Positions 1-11,452 of a DNA stretch of 64,000 nucleotides are shown here, piece by piece (position 1 is the stretch's first letter; each line of letters starts with the position of its first letter). The notes beneath the pieces were generated by a model, which had not been told where the DNA came from, did no database searches, and saw only the letters and a list, made by a program, of their open reading frames with translations. The position numbers and the translations under genes are program-made. The stretch spans positions 32,930,893 to 32,994,892 of the forward strand of contig OZ024895.1 in assembly GCA_964017195.1 (NCBI GenBank), read 5' to 3'. This DNA comes from Siderastrea radians. Lineage: Eukaryota; Cnidaria; Anthozoa; Scleractinia; Rhizangiidae.

Positions 1-376
1 TTGTGGACGAATTCACATCGACATTCAACGTTTGAGTGATTTTGCGTTTTCCAGCACAAATAAAGCGATAAGAAAGATAAGCTGAGTCATCAGAGTTTAA
101 ACATTACGTCATCCAGTACCGTTATAGTCAAAATATTGTGTCACACAATCACACTTTTCGTCCCGCCGGTTCGTAAAAAAAAAAGGATCGCGCTAACATT
201 TGTGAAACCTAGGGGTGAGGAGGGTCAGAATGGCCGGTTAAGATGCCCAATGGGCTTTCTTGTATTGTGCTGCATCTGATCGTAGCGACCATCTGTTCAG
301 ACAACACTGAATCCCGGGTGCATTGTTTCACATCCTGTTGTTGTGTCAAGTCCGCGGCTTCGCGTGAGACAACAGC
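1..376. other. Non-coding / decayed flank left of a TIR element
   Basis: No intact gene is seen. The minus strand of 209-376 stays open and abuts the 10-bp target duplication of the element at 377-3265. It may therefore be the continuation of the decayed cysteine-rich fragment that lies on the other side of that element (3266 onward). I could not align it confidently to a family. Confidence 0.4.
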
Positions 377-428
377 GGTGTAAACAAAACCTGGGACGGG
401 GCCCATGGCCTAGCCCATGGGCTACCTA

Positions 429-853
429 TCAGGGTCTGGAAGGGTATTCTCGGGATCCGGGATTTGACCAAAATACGGTGCGGGATTCGGGAAAACGAAA
501 AATAACTTGACGGGATTCGGGATTTAACTGCTACCAGGGAAGCGGGATTCGCCAAAATTTGGGCACGGGATGCGGGATTTTGTTGCCTGACGGTCGGAAA
601 TTCGGGAAATCGTCACGACCCAAATAAACGTTATAGCGGCAAAAGCGAATCAACCAGGCGAGCACAAAATATCAATGAAAAAGGCCAATCTACATCTTAA
701 ATTTATTAGCTTTTGCAGAAATTAGTCTTTTTAAATGTATTTTTGGGAAAGAAAAAACGAAATTCGGGATAGCGATGAAAAAAGTGCGGGATGCGAGATT
801 CTCGTGAAAAAGGAGCGGGAATGCGGGATCAGGACCCCCCCTTCCAGACCCTG
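429..853. mobile_element. Small nested inverted-repeat element with GGGAT-rich body
   Basis: It is bounded by TCAGGGTCTGGAAGG and its complement CCTTCCAGACCCTGA. The body is full of degenerate GGGATTCGGGA-type repeats on both strands. It interrupts the left arm of the 377-3265 element, whose arm continues at about 854, so it inserted later. No coding content. The target duplication is unclear. Confidence 0.6.
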
Positions 854-1180
854 ACCTGTGGGCTACCCATGGGCTACCCTGTGGGCCACCCCACAAAAGG
901 CTGGAAATTAGAATTTATTTAAATTGAATCATTAAAAAATTATTAATGATGGATTTACAATTAGTAGGTTAATCATTAATAGAGGGAACCTAGAAAAAGA
1001 TGAGTAACAACAACATGGGAAATTAGAACAAAAGGGTGCCATATCAGTGCTTTCATAGTGTCCCTACGCCCCAAAATTAATAGGTTAACAATTAGTAGGT
1101 TAATAATTAATAAATACCACAAATGAACTCAAACCAGTCTAAGAAACAGATAGACAAACATAGTGTGAAAACCCTAAAAT

Positions 1181-1252
1181 TTGTCCTGAGTGGGATTTGA
1201 ACCCACGTTCTGGACTTTCTAGTGTCGAGGGCGGTTAACGGCAGGTCCATTA
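1181..1252 (-). repeat. tRNA-derived 3' half (possible SINE head or relic)
   Basis: On the minus strand, GTGGGTTCAAATCCCAC forms a perfect T-arm around a good B-box, followed by TCAGGACA. No matching 5' half or acceptor partner is present upstream. I read this as a tRNA-derived relic rather than a functional tRNA gene. Confidence 0.35.
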
Positions 1253-1350
1253 CGGGGGTGAGGGGTAGGGGGTAAAGGGTAAGGGGTGGGGGTTAGGGGT
1301 AGGGACTAAAGAGTATGGGATAGGGGTGAGGGGTAAGGTGTAGAGAGTAA
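1253..1350. repeat. Degenerate GGGGTA / GGGTTAGG simple repeat
   Basis: An irregular array of GGGGTAGGGGGTAAAG-type units on the plus strand. A short copy of the same motif recurs near 2785-2803 in the same TIR element. Confidence 0.6.
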
Positions 1351-3265
1351 CAATGCCCTTTATTAAACTGGTTCTCACTGACAACGTACGAGAAACATTT
1401 TTGTTGTTTTTTCTTATAACGTCATAAGTGATCTGAGATACAATTAGTTTCGGGCAAAGCGCTGGTGTTCTGTTCCTGTGCAAAACAGATATTAAATGAC
1501 TGCAAAAGCTGTAATATGCTGGACCAAACTGATCCTTACGGCCGTAAGGATCAGTTTGCCGCTGTGTTTCTTCAACTGGAAATGATTAACCTTAAAAAAG
1601 CAGTTTCCACAACGTTGGAGCCCCCCCTCGCCCCCCCCCTTCCCAAATTAAACGAAGGCGAAGGCGTCCCAAGTTAAGATATCTCGCCAGTATTGTCTCT
1701 TAACGATGGCCAATTGTTGTGCAACTATACTAGACTATACTAAATCTGAGGCCTGGATCCGCCCCTGCTACGGTACCAAGTCATGACGTTTCTGCCAAAG
1801 AATTCAGCATTAAAGACCAGTTCATTGTTAGATTAATTCTCTAGTGATTTAATAATAGGATTTGTTTGCAGTACAAATAAAAAATACAGGCGGGAGAATG
1901 GTTCCTTTGGCTATCATTTCTTTGTTTTCTTTCTTTCTTTTCTTTCTCAGAACACGTAACTAAAAATAGAAAACAAAACGCAAAAAAGCCTGTGATTACG
2001 CTTGGACTGTATTTCTCCGAGTAGTGTACTTTCTTTGGGTGACTCAACATAGTCAATAAAGCCTGTCCATCAAAATGTTCATGTCTTTATTTGCTAAAGT
2101 GTCCTGAATAAATAATTTACTCGGATCACACTCTGGGTTTCTTCCTCTTGCAGAGCGATCTGCATGGTCCATGCATGGCCTCATCAAAGTCCTGTTGTAA
2201 TTGATATTCTTCATATTCTCTTCGTGGTGAAGATTTCGATCTTCCTTCAACAACGTCGGCATACGTTAAAGGAAATTCTCTTTTATCACTTTCCTCGCAA
2301 AAGCTCTCCGAAGACATAGCAATCGATAGAAGGCGAACTGAAATCACAACGTTGTAATGAACGTGTACTCGAAACGAGAACAGGGTTTGTTGGAAGCGAT
2401 GTAACAAGAAACCTCAACTGAGACCTCCAAGCGCGATGAGCGCGATTGACAGAATGCGAAAAGTACCGCTTAATTAATAAGCCAGGAAGTGAGACGTTAG
2501 GTGAGAATTACCCTGCAAAATGCGTTTTATTAAATAACAGAGACGAGAAGTTCTATGGGTAGTAAAAAAAATTCCACGCAAAACTTCTCCGAAGGACATG
2601 GCAATCAATTGAAAGTAAAACTGCAATCGCCGGCGACGGGTAGATGGTTGTGAATTGAACAAAAAACAGACTTTGAAGAACGAACGAACCCCCCACACAG
2701 GAGCCGGGCTAGTCGCGCCGCGCCAGGAGCCGTGCTAGCTCCGTTTTCTCTCAAACGAACAAAGATCACGGCAGGACTATTTCGGTGGTGAGGGGTAGGG
2801 GGTAGTTCGTCATAAACTCAATAAAGTCTTATGTTTTGATTGTAAAATTCTTTCTGTAATGTAAGTTACCGCTCACCTCCCACCCTTATTCTCTACCTAC
2901 CTTATTCTCTTTTTGTTTATCTGATTCTACAACTGGTTTGAGTTCATTTGCCGTATTTATTAATTATTAACCTACTAATTGTTCACCTATTTGTTCAGGG
3001 GCGTAGGGACACTATAAAAGCACTGATATGGCCAGCTTTTGTTCTAACTTCCCATGTTGTTGTTAGTCATCTTTTTTCCTGGTTCTCCCTATTAATGATT
3101 AACCTACTAATTGTAAATCTATCAGTAATAAATTTTTAATGATTCAATTTAAATAAATTTTAATTTCCAGCCTTTTGTGGGGTGGCCCACAGGGTAGCCC
3201 ATGGGTAGCCCATAGGTAGCCCATGGGCTAGGCCATGGGCCCCGGCCCAGGTTTTGTTTACACCC

Positions 3266-3422
3266 AGACAACAGCACTTCGGGAGATTCGACACATTTCT
3301 GAACTTCTTTGCAGCAAAGGCAATCTACGGCGTTTTGCAGATGGTTTAAGGCACAGTTACTACATCTACACGTGTAAGAGTATGAAAGTATAACCTTCAT
3401 AACAGGCGTTTATTTAGCCGAG
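3266..3422 (-). pseudogene. Cysteine-rich domain fragment, P2X7-C-terminus-like
   Basis: The minus-strand translation has the spacing CRCSNC - ten or so residues - CLCC - KCVE. This resembles the zinc-binding cytoplasmic 'ballast' domain of P2X7 that is widespread as stand-alone genes in cnidarians (family memory, not searched). The fragment is cut immediately downstream by the TIR element at 377-3265. Upstream sequence (3425-4157) has coding-like acidic text broken by stops and frameshifts, so the locus is most likely a pseudogene. Other cysteine-rich families are possible. Confidence 0.35.
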
Positions 3423-3424
3423 CA

Positions 3425-3872
3425 CGATTATAATATTTACACTAGGAGATGAGCAATCGTGGCATTTCTTCCCGCGTCTCGAGCGCTTCGGTACCATCAC
3501 ATAGGTGTTCTAGATTCTGTTTTCTTCGTTCTGCCTCCTCTATCTCTTGATAGTATTATCTAAGTCAATTTTAATCGGCAAGCGGCTTGTCTGTGTAAGG
3601 ACCTTCTGGTTCTGAATAGTCTTCCTTCTCATTCCCAAGTTCTGTTTCGCTTTAATATTTACACCTAGAGATGAGAAATCGTTGCATTTCTTGCTATGTC
3701 TCCAGCGCTTCGGTGCCATCAAATAGATTTTCTAGCGTGTGAATTATTCGTTCTACCTCCTTTTTCTCTTGATAGTATTCTGTAACTCAATATTCATCGG
3801 CAAGCGCCTTGTCTATGTAAGGATCTTCTGGTTCTGAATAGCTTCTTTCTCGATCTCGAGTTCTGTTTCGCT
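3425..3872 (-). repeat. Tandem duplication (~222-bp unit) of a coding-like segment
   Basis: Units start at about 3431 and 3653 (TAATATTTACAC then AGATGAG). Both units read on the minus strand as related acidic peptides with a shared 'DGTEALET' block, but each carries stops. This suggests an exon duplicated before or during decay of the cysteine-rich locus next to it. Confidence 0.5.
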
Positions 3873-4887
3873 TTCAACTTCAGAGGCTGGCGATTCGCAT
3901 TCGATGGACTTCAAAAGCTCCAAATCACTGCCCAGATTACTTGTAACATTAGCAGTTTCACATAATTTCGTGCTTAATTTGGCAGTTGCGGAATAAAGAA
4001 AAACAAAATGTATTAGATCTCCGCAATGCGGCCCACGTAGCTTGTTTTGGCATCGACTCCGTTCCTGGTATGACGTCACAACGTAACTATGCCCAGGTCT
4101 CCCTTTGCGCGGTTTTTGACATGACCGGAAGTAAAATTTCACGTTTTTAAACGGCAAAAGCTAGGGGAAGGAAAATCGAAATCGAAAAATAATTTTTGAT
4201 ATTCATATCAGGATGACATGTAGATTCGATCAGGCAAATTAAAAAAATCTGTCATATACACTTTAAACAAACTGGTACGTTTTCAGGTTCAGTCATAAAG
4301 CGTAAAACATTTGAAATTTTTTTTAAAAAGCGCCCTATTTAACTGTTCGGCTTCAGCAATAGGTCACAATTTATGTTTAGACAAATATGCGGTTGATTAT
4401 CATTAGACAACGACCAGTGTTTCATAATTCAAGGTGTCACGATACGCACGTAAAAAAAAAAACAACAACAATAACTAACGTTTAGGCAATGCAAATTTAG
4501 AAAAGCAGCATAGATTGAGTTTCAATCCAAACAATTTTTGAACTGTTTAAGCAGTTGTTCTCTTTTTATTTGCTAAGATTTTAATCCGCCATCATTTTAA
4601 AGTGGGCATAAAAACTACAGGGCCCTTGGGCTTAAAATGCGTGGCTCCAGGGCTACAAGACAGAAACATTGAAGCTCTAAGGTTTCACTACTTCACACCA
4701 GGAATCCATTTAGCCAGAGTCAGTAATTTTAATTTTGTTTAGGTTCCAAGTAGAGAAAGGCAAATCCTTCGGGGCTCCAGGGCTACAAGGGAACCCATCC
4801 TCTTTTTTGGACCCGGGTGAGATGCTTGGCCTTGAAGAATGAGTCTGAAATTTTAGGCTCAACGTGTTCTTTAATGGGGGTTTATAG

Positions 4888-4960
4888 GTCAGTCAATGTC
4901 ATCACAAACAGACCTTTTCAGGACTACGCTCACCCGGTCGATCACACTTTACCTACCTAG
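4888..4960. repeat. Penelope-like element terminal scrap
   Basis: The block GTCAGTCAATGTCATCAC, then CTTTTCAGGACTACGCTC, then CGATCACAC, is shared with 24,036-24,180. It resembles terminal repeats of cnidarian Penelope-like elements. Only the end is present. Confidence 0.4.
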
Positions 4961-7581
4961 TAGGCCTACTAGCTAATAACTTAAAATTGCTGAAAATGAA
5001 AATAGTGTTCACACTATTTCCTTTCGTTTTGGAACCACGGGAAAAAACTGAGAATAAATAACCTTTACCATATTTTCGCCAGAAAACGTTACCGTAAAAG
5101 CTGACTAATTAAAAGAAGACTGAAATTAAAAGTGAAAAGGGAAGGGGGGGGGGGGGGCGTTAGAATTTGTTCGCTTTTGCTTTCGAAAAACTGAGAAATG
5201 CAAACATTATTCTTGATTTCTCCTAAATTTCCTCTTGCACTTTTGCAAATCCATTGCATGCCTGCAGTGTAGACGCCGCTGTTTTAAGCGAGCAAGCGCT
5301 AATATTTCTTGGGTCTTTTAAGCCGACGTCGTGGATACAGAGACAACAGGAGAAGGCCAAAATCTGCCTAGGGACCAAGGGAGTCAGGAGTTGTGCTTAA
5401 ACAAACAAACAAACAAACAAACAAATGATGGGAAGGTGGGGAGAGAGAAAGATAAGCGTTTCAGCTGCCTTCCCACCCTGTTGACGGATCCCCTTTGAAA
5501 CCTATACTTATCACCCGCCGGGAGTTTTGCTAATCCAAGTCATGGCGCATACATGAAGAAATCCAGCACTTGCCCGCCAAAAACAAAACAAACAAAATTG
5601 TCAACTTGTCACGTGATTCCTTTCTTCGCGCCCCTGGATTGGATGGCTGAGAAGCGTGCAAAGAAGGATGCACTTTCCGATCATCTCATTTATTTGAGAT
5701 TTTATTTGACGTCTGTAGTTGACACGTCTGTGTTTCGGTTTTTAATCAATATTCATGACTTGGTAGAATTTGCCACAAACCGGCGAAGGCCGTGATGGTA
5801 TCAAGATGGTTCGTAACTTTGCAGACTAGTTACCGCTTTTGAGAGCAGTCTGAAGACGTCCGAAGTCCTAAAGCAAAGAGGTAAGTCTATATATAAAGCA
5901 AGTGTGGCCAAAGGTAAATTTTCGCTGCATTACAACAGTATTCCCATAAAAGAAGTTCTTGGAAAGGTAAAAATGTTGCTCGGTTAAGTTAACACATGGC
6001 TTATGAGCGCCGCTTCAAACTTAGGTTCAACTTCAAACTTTGCCAGTTGAAAATTTTGCTAGCGTTTGCCGGATAGCATTGGAAAACTTAGAAGCCTTCT
6101 TTTTGACTTACTGCACGAAAAAATGATTTATTTTTGTCCATTCATTGGTTCTCAGCTCAGTGAACAAAAAGGTCAGGCATTTTTATTTTCTTTCCTTTCG
6201 GCACTGTTCTGCTCGATCCCGAGTCTTCGGCGGCATTTGCCGTGAAACGAAGGCCTGCTTCCTTGTTCAGGTAGAGCGCAGGGATAAAAATGCAATTTTA
6301 TTATTATTATTTTTTAAATTTATTTATGTATTTTGCCTATCATGCGCGCACACATATAAGGAACTTAAGCAAACACGACGGCGACGGCTGACGAGAACGG
6401 TTTACTGATTAGCAAAACAATGACTCTGCACGTGCGATACAGATTTTGGTACATTTCGTTGCCGTCCTCTGCAAAACAACAACGTGAAATGACCAAATTC
6501 AAAGTTTATGTAGAACGTGAACACACGACAGTGAATTTTCCTTTTTCTACCTGAACTGTAACGCCGTCCTTACAGAGTCAGCTCCCGGATTGTTCGGCTA
6601 CATTAGGCAGACTGAACGAGTTGAAACTATCGCGAAGGAGTTTGAAATATTTGGAAGTCATTTTTAAAGTGACGTTTTCCTTGGCGTTGCCGTCGTGCTT
6701 GCTTAAGTTCCCTATTGTGGGCTCGCTACAGATGTCAGCGGTATGTTGTGACGTAAGTGATGGGGAAAGATACTCCGTTTGTCCAAAGAGTGCTACTAGC
6801 TGCTTCAAATCCAAGGCTTTGTTATTTCACAAATATTGCTTCCCATCATGAACTGTGTACACCCTTTCCAGTTTGGAATAGTATATTTTCCTTGTGAATA
6901 ACTAATTGGCTCGGAAGAAGGAGTCTGTGACCCAAATCTTGAGAGAATCGGGAACGCTGAATTAGCAACGATTTGCGCTCAGTTGCGAAGACCATGTAGG
7001 CGAGGATAACTGATTCAAGCTATGTTCAGGGCCGACAATTAATTTGTCAAGAAGTTGAGGAGCTCAATTAAAAGTGTGATCAATCAGGTTTGTTTCCATT
7101 CGTGTGGTATTTCTATTTTGTTAGTGAGTGAGTTGAATTTAGAATCGATCGATCCCGCGCTCCATTTTAGCCATACGCCCGGCTATCAGTTGTGAGTAAT
7201 ACGCCGGGGCACATGTTCACGTTTGCATGCAAATTTCTTCTCCTTCATGTAGCAGTATAACTACCACTGAGCATGCTAAGTTAAGAATTATTCTGAACCG
7301 TTCCTGTGTGGCAAATAAATAATCTATCCCAACAGATCCAGCATTGTTTTGACACCAAGGTCATACAACAGCCGCTTATTGCGTATTGCATTTCACGTTC
7401 TGTAATTTTTTCCCGTTATTGCGATATTTTCGCCTGGCTTCTAGCTTTTCTACAATATAGCATTAAGAACATCGTGCCGGGTAGAATAAGCTGGTGAAGA
7501 TACGAAGCGTTGATTGTGAAAATATTTTGAAACGAACTCAGTTACGGAGAAAAGCGGTATGACAAAACAGTACAAAAACCT

Positions 7582-7725
7582 GGCTTTACCTCGGTGTAAG
7601 AACCTGTGAAACTCACGGATGACGTAAATCAAAGGAAACAAAAACATTTTAAACAATACCGTACAGCAAAACAAAAGCTAACAAACAAAGAAAATCTTGT
7701 CAGGTTCTTACACCGAGGTAAACCC
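7582..7725. mobile_element. Small palindromic MITE
   Basis: GGCTTTACCTCGGTGTAAGA (7582 onward) is repeated inverted at 7701-7725 with about 95 bp between. No coding content. Confidence 0.6.
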
Positions 7726-9066
7726 AAAAACCGATAGATAATTATAATAGTCTGAGTGCGCCGAAAGCAAGGTACATGTTGTAGCTTTATTTTTATGAAT
7801 CTGTTATATAGCCTATCAATTCAATTACCCGATGCAAGAACGCAAAATTCTGCAGCTTTCAGTTGAAAAATTTCTAAGGTAATTCACAGTGAAATGAAAA
7901 CATGACATGTCAACACAAAGGGATATAATATTATTTGAGGCTGCATGGGCTTTATGGATTACGGCAGGTATTTGATGACCGATGAGCGGAGCGCTAAATG
8001 TTAATGTTCGAACCGAAATCCACTATTAGAGTACAGATAAAATAGCAAGGATTTCGATAAATGAGTACAAAATTATGCATGTTTATGCAGTAGAGTAGGC
8101 TACAGTGACTTGTAACACAAAAATATACTGATGCATTCCAGTATCTGTGATTGTTTATACATGAAGTGACTACAGTCATCAAGTTTCTAGTGAACTCCAG
8201 TGTCGTTCACAAGGCTATCGGTAAATTCAGGCAAATCGGTTAATTAGACATATCTTACATTAACCTATTATTTTTTTTTCGGAAAGAAAGACAAACTCCA
8301 AATAAACAAAGTTGATATTTTCGGAAAATTTGCGCGGGTGTTGTTATTGAAGACGCGCAATCGATCCGCGGTGAAAATGTAACTTACACGTTCAAGGACA
8401 AGTGGAAATATTCCAGCAGAGATAGCAGAAGAAAAGAACGTTCCAAACGGGTATTTCTCCGGCGTTTCCGTCGCATTTGTACTAATGTATTTTCAAAGTG
8501 CAAGTTCTACATGGGTCAAATCAGTACTTCTCTTTGTAAAATCTTGCATTCGTTCCCCATCACTCACGTCACAGGCTACCAAAATGACCGCTGACACACC
8601 CATTCTGCGCCGCAATGCTGGTGGCCCAAACTAACAGAAAAACTATTTTTTTGGGACCGAAAGTAAGCCAGTAGACAGAAAAAAGTTTCAAACATTAATA
8701 TTTATGGCCTAAGCTTTAAGGAAAAAAGTACTTGATTTTTGACTTCACTTCTCCTTTAACAAACCCTTACCTTAGTTGTAGAGTATTTTGCACCCTTTTT
8801 TATCTTTAATTTTAATAATCAACTTTTAAGAGTTGTCAATTTTAGTTGTACCGTTTGCTTGAAGAACATGTATTACGAATTCCTACCGTGTTTAGTGTAT
8901 ATATATAACGTATATCCATAATGGCTTCCAATGAAAGCCTTGTCTATCCTGTAGCTATCTGCCCTTAGCATTCAAGGTCGCTTCAGTTGATGACACGAAA
9001 TTAAAACATGCTTGTTGGCATGACATATTTTTTGGCACCAGGCGAAAAAACCTTCAATCTGTACAG

Positions 9067-9331
9067 ACCTATTTCAAAAAAGGTTGCTTTAGTGATGCAT
9101 GTTTCATAGACCGCAGTGCATCATGCTCGTTAAATTTATAGCTGCTTTTCTCTAGCGGTAAGTCCTAAAGCGAGAGCAAATGTGTATTTTTTATGATTTG
9201 GTTTTGTCCTGGAGTGCCTTCAGCGAGAAAAGTGATCAATACATTTATTTGTAGCAAACATGATGCTTTGCGGTCTATGAAACAAGGGTCATGCATCATG
9301 CATCATCGAAGCAACCTTAATTGAAATAGGT
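9067..9331. mobile_element. MITE with ~55-bp inverted arms
   Basis: The left arm starts CCTATTTCA at 9068, and its complement ends at 9330. Both arms contain AAGGTTGCTT, GATGCATG and TTTCATAGACCGCA in inverted order. About 265 bp in all, non-coding. Confidence 0.65.
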
Positions 9332-9773
9332 GTAAATGCACACAGTATTTTACTTCTTCTGGTCTGACATATTATGACATCATTCATAAATAATGAGAGC
9401 TATGTTTACTATGCAAATACTAACATCCAATCATGCACAGCGGCAAAGTAGGTCAAATATCTAATCAATTTTTATCTGATTGATTTATGTCAATATCATG
9501 TTAAAATTGGGACCTCTCGGCAAGTTCTTTAATGTGAATTCATATCTGACTGGATTTGATAAAACATACCTACAGAAATTTCAGTTGATCTTGAGTTGTT
9601 CATGCTGTTCCTGTTTGTTATTTTTTTTTTTTTCGGCAAACGCAAAGCATTCATCGGTAAAAATGAAAAGAACAGAGTGTTAGGCTATTCAGGCTTTTTT
9701 TTTCTCCCGAACACACTCTCCCCCCCCCCCCCCACTCCTCCATCCCCGGGAAGGGTTTCTCTTCACTCTGGCC

Positions 9774-9776
<3 letters not shown>

Positions 9777-9849
<73 letters not shown>
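9777..9849. repeat. (CT)n microsatellite
   Basis: About 70 bp of uninterrupted CT dinucleotides, preceded by a C homopolymer at 9721-9733. Confidence 0.95.
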
Positions 9850-9851
<2 letters not shown>

Positions 9852-11049
9852 CGCAAGGTAGCGACATTTTTGAATTGGCGCGGTCTTCGCTCAGATTGAA
9901 ATGAATAGATCTAGATTTTCAGTTGGCTGCCTTGAGCAAAGTTTTCCTGAAGGCATCATGAAGCCTAGTGATGGAAAACGTCTTACGATTTGCTGGTAAC
10001 GCGTCGTCTAATATCTTACCTGCAGTTTGTTTTGCTTTTTGAACTTAACGGGTCTTTGACTCGGGTCCATTTGCAGGGATTGATACTGTGGGCTTTGCCC
10101 AAGGTGGTAACAAGTCTTTGGCCTCGAAAAGTAGGTCTTAGGGATCTTTTCTAAGCGGACAGAGCAAAATTGGACTTGAATCTTGACCTGGCCAAAGACT
10201 TAGAAAAATTCTTGTCAAAGGCGGTGGTATAAAGGTGTCCTCTTGAGAATTTTTCTCAACATCCGGGACTTCAACTAGAATGGCGAGCAGAGAAAGAGTT
10301 TGTGAAGAGATTTGCCTCGAAAAAGCGTGAGTTTGAATAGTTTTTCGTTTTGTTTTCGTTTGTGCCGCTAGAGGGAAGTTATGTCGTGGCCTTGATGCTT
10401 TCAAAGTGTCGATCTGTGTCATTTCCGCTGAAGAGTTGACGTAACATTTACCAGACGTGTGAGTAAATTTTAGCGGGCTGCATTTGTTTGATTATTTGGA
10501 ACAGTGAATAATGTAGGAATTCGATCAAGTCCCGATTGAAAACGCTGATTCACTTTGCTTAAGGCTAGTTGTCCTTAGAAAGATAAATTTGAACTCGAAC
10601 GGGTCGGATTTTGAGTGAGATTTGCAATTTGCAGCCCACCTTCTCAAGAGATCAGAGGTCATGTTTAATTTCCTAGTCTGTCAAAAATGTATGTCAGTTT
10701 CAGTTGCATTAAAAATTAAACGTGTTTCTTTCCAAACATTTACTCGATTTAGAATTGTCATAATAAGCCCTAATTTAGGGCTGCCTATTGATTAGCAGAG
10801 GCCTTAGATGAACAAAGTTGGAAACTGTCTTGAATTTTGTATAGGTATGTTTTTGTAAAATCAGTCAGATATGCAGTTTGCTCGTTCAGTTTGTCTCTGT
10901 AGCTGAACTGTCAATTACAAGATTATTCATAGGAGTGGCGTTCAAGTTCAGATAGAGAGGAAATTTTGAAAAAAAAAACCTTGAATTTGGCCATTGCAAT
11001 GTATGTGAAGGGGAACAGGGGGGGCAGCCGGGGAGAAAAGGTGGCGGAA

Positions 11050-11118
11050 GGTGTGCGGGAGGCGGGAGAAGAGGGGACGGGAGGCGGGAGAAGAGGGGAC
11101 GGGAAGCGGGAGAAACAG
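11050..11118. repeat. GA-rich minisatellite
   Basis: About three ~21-bp units of GAGGCGGGAGAAGAGGGGAC. Confidence 0.8.
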
Positions 11119-11452
11119 GAGGAAATTACGCAACATTGTGCAATGTTTCGCAATCGAAAAAGCCCCCTGTACCCCCGGCCCCCACAACTATGTATCAAAG
11201 AGTTAACGTACGCGCAAAGCCATTTTCCTGGACATAAAACCACTTGCTCTTTGACGTTCTCGTTAACGCTACCGTCGTTAGCTCACTAATATCTTTGAGG
11301 ATGACAAGGGGTTGCTCCAAAGCACGTAAAGTACAATTCATGGTAAATTAAATTATCAATAATTTCACGTCAACAATATATGGCAATTTATGCCACATGG
11401 AAATACCGAAATAACTACTCCCCAATCAATATCCTTACTATTTTAGAAGACT

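Larger units (their letters stand above)
377..3265. mobile_element. 2.9-kb DNA element with long terminal inverted repeats and 10-bp target duplication
   Basis: Inverted arms run from 377-427 plus about 854-1150 on the left to about 2935-3265 on the right. The outer ends read GGTGTAAACAAAACC and its complement, followed by GC-rich blocks around CCCATGGGC. The decamer AGACAACAGC occurs directly outside both ends (367-376 and 3266-3275), as expected for a target-site duplication. No transposase is recognisable inside, so the element is probably non-autonomous. The superfamily is unassigned; the target-duplication length would suit a hAT- or Mutator-type mechanism. The left arm is split by another small element (429-853). 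Confidence 0.7.
4158..11452. other. Gene-free stretch with scattered repeats
   Basis: I see no convincing coding exon on either strand. Short open frames lack domain text, conserved motifs or splice context. The contents are the repeats listed separately, a G homopolymer near 5147-5157, a short (AAAC)n at 5400-5424 and AT-rich unique sequence. Confidence 0.6.

Noticed and set aside
2126..2407. 93-codon minus-strand frame with protein-like composition
   Set aside because: Lies inside a TIR element and a diverged copy of part of it at 2565-2640 has no matching frame; no domain recognised.
9596..9904. 102-codon plus-strand frame with long Ser-Leu run
   Set aside because: Driven by the CT microsatellite.
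10923..11289. Overlapping ~100-codon frames on both strands
   Set aside because: Low-complexity purine-rich minisatellite; no domain text or splice context.
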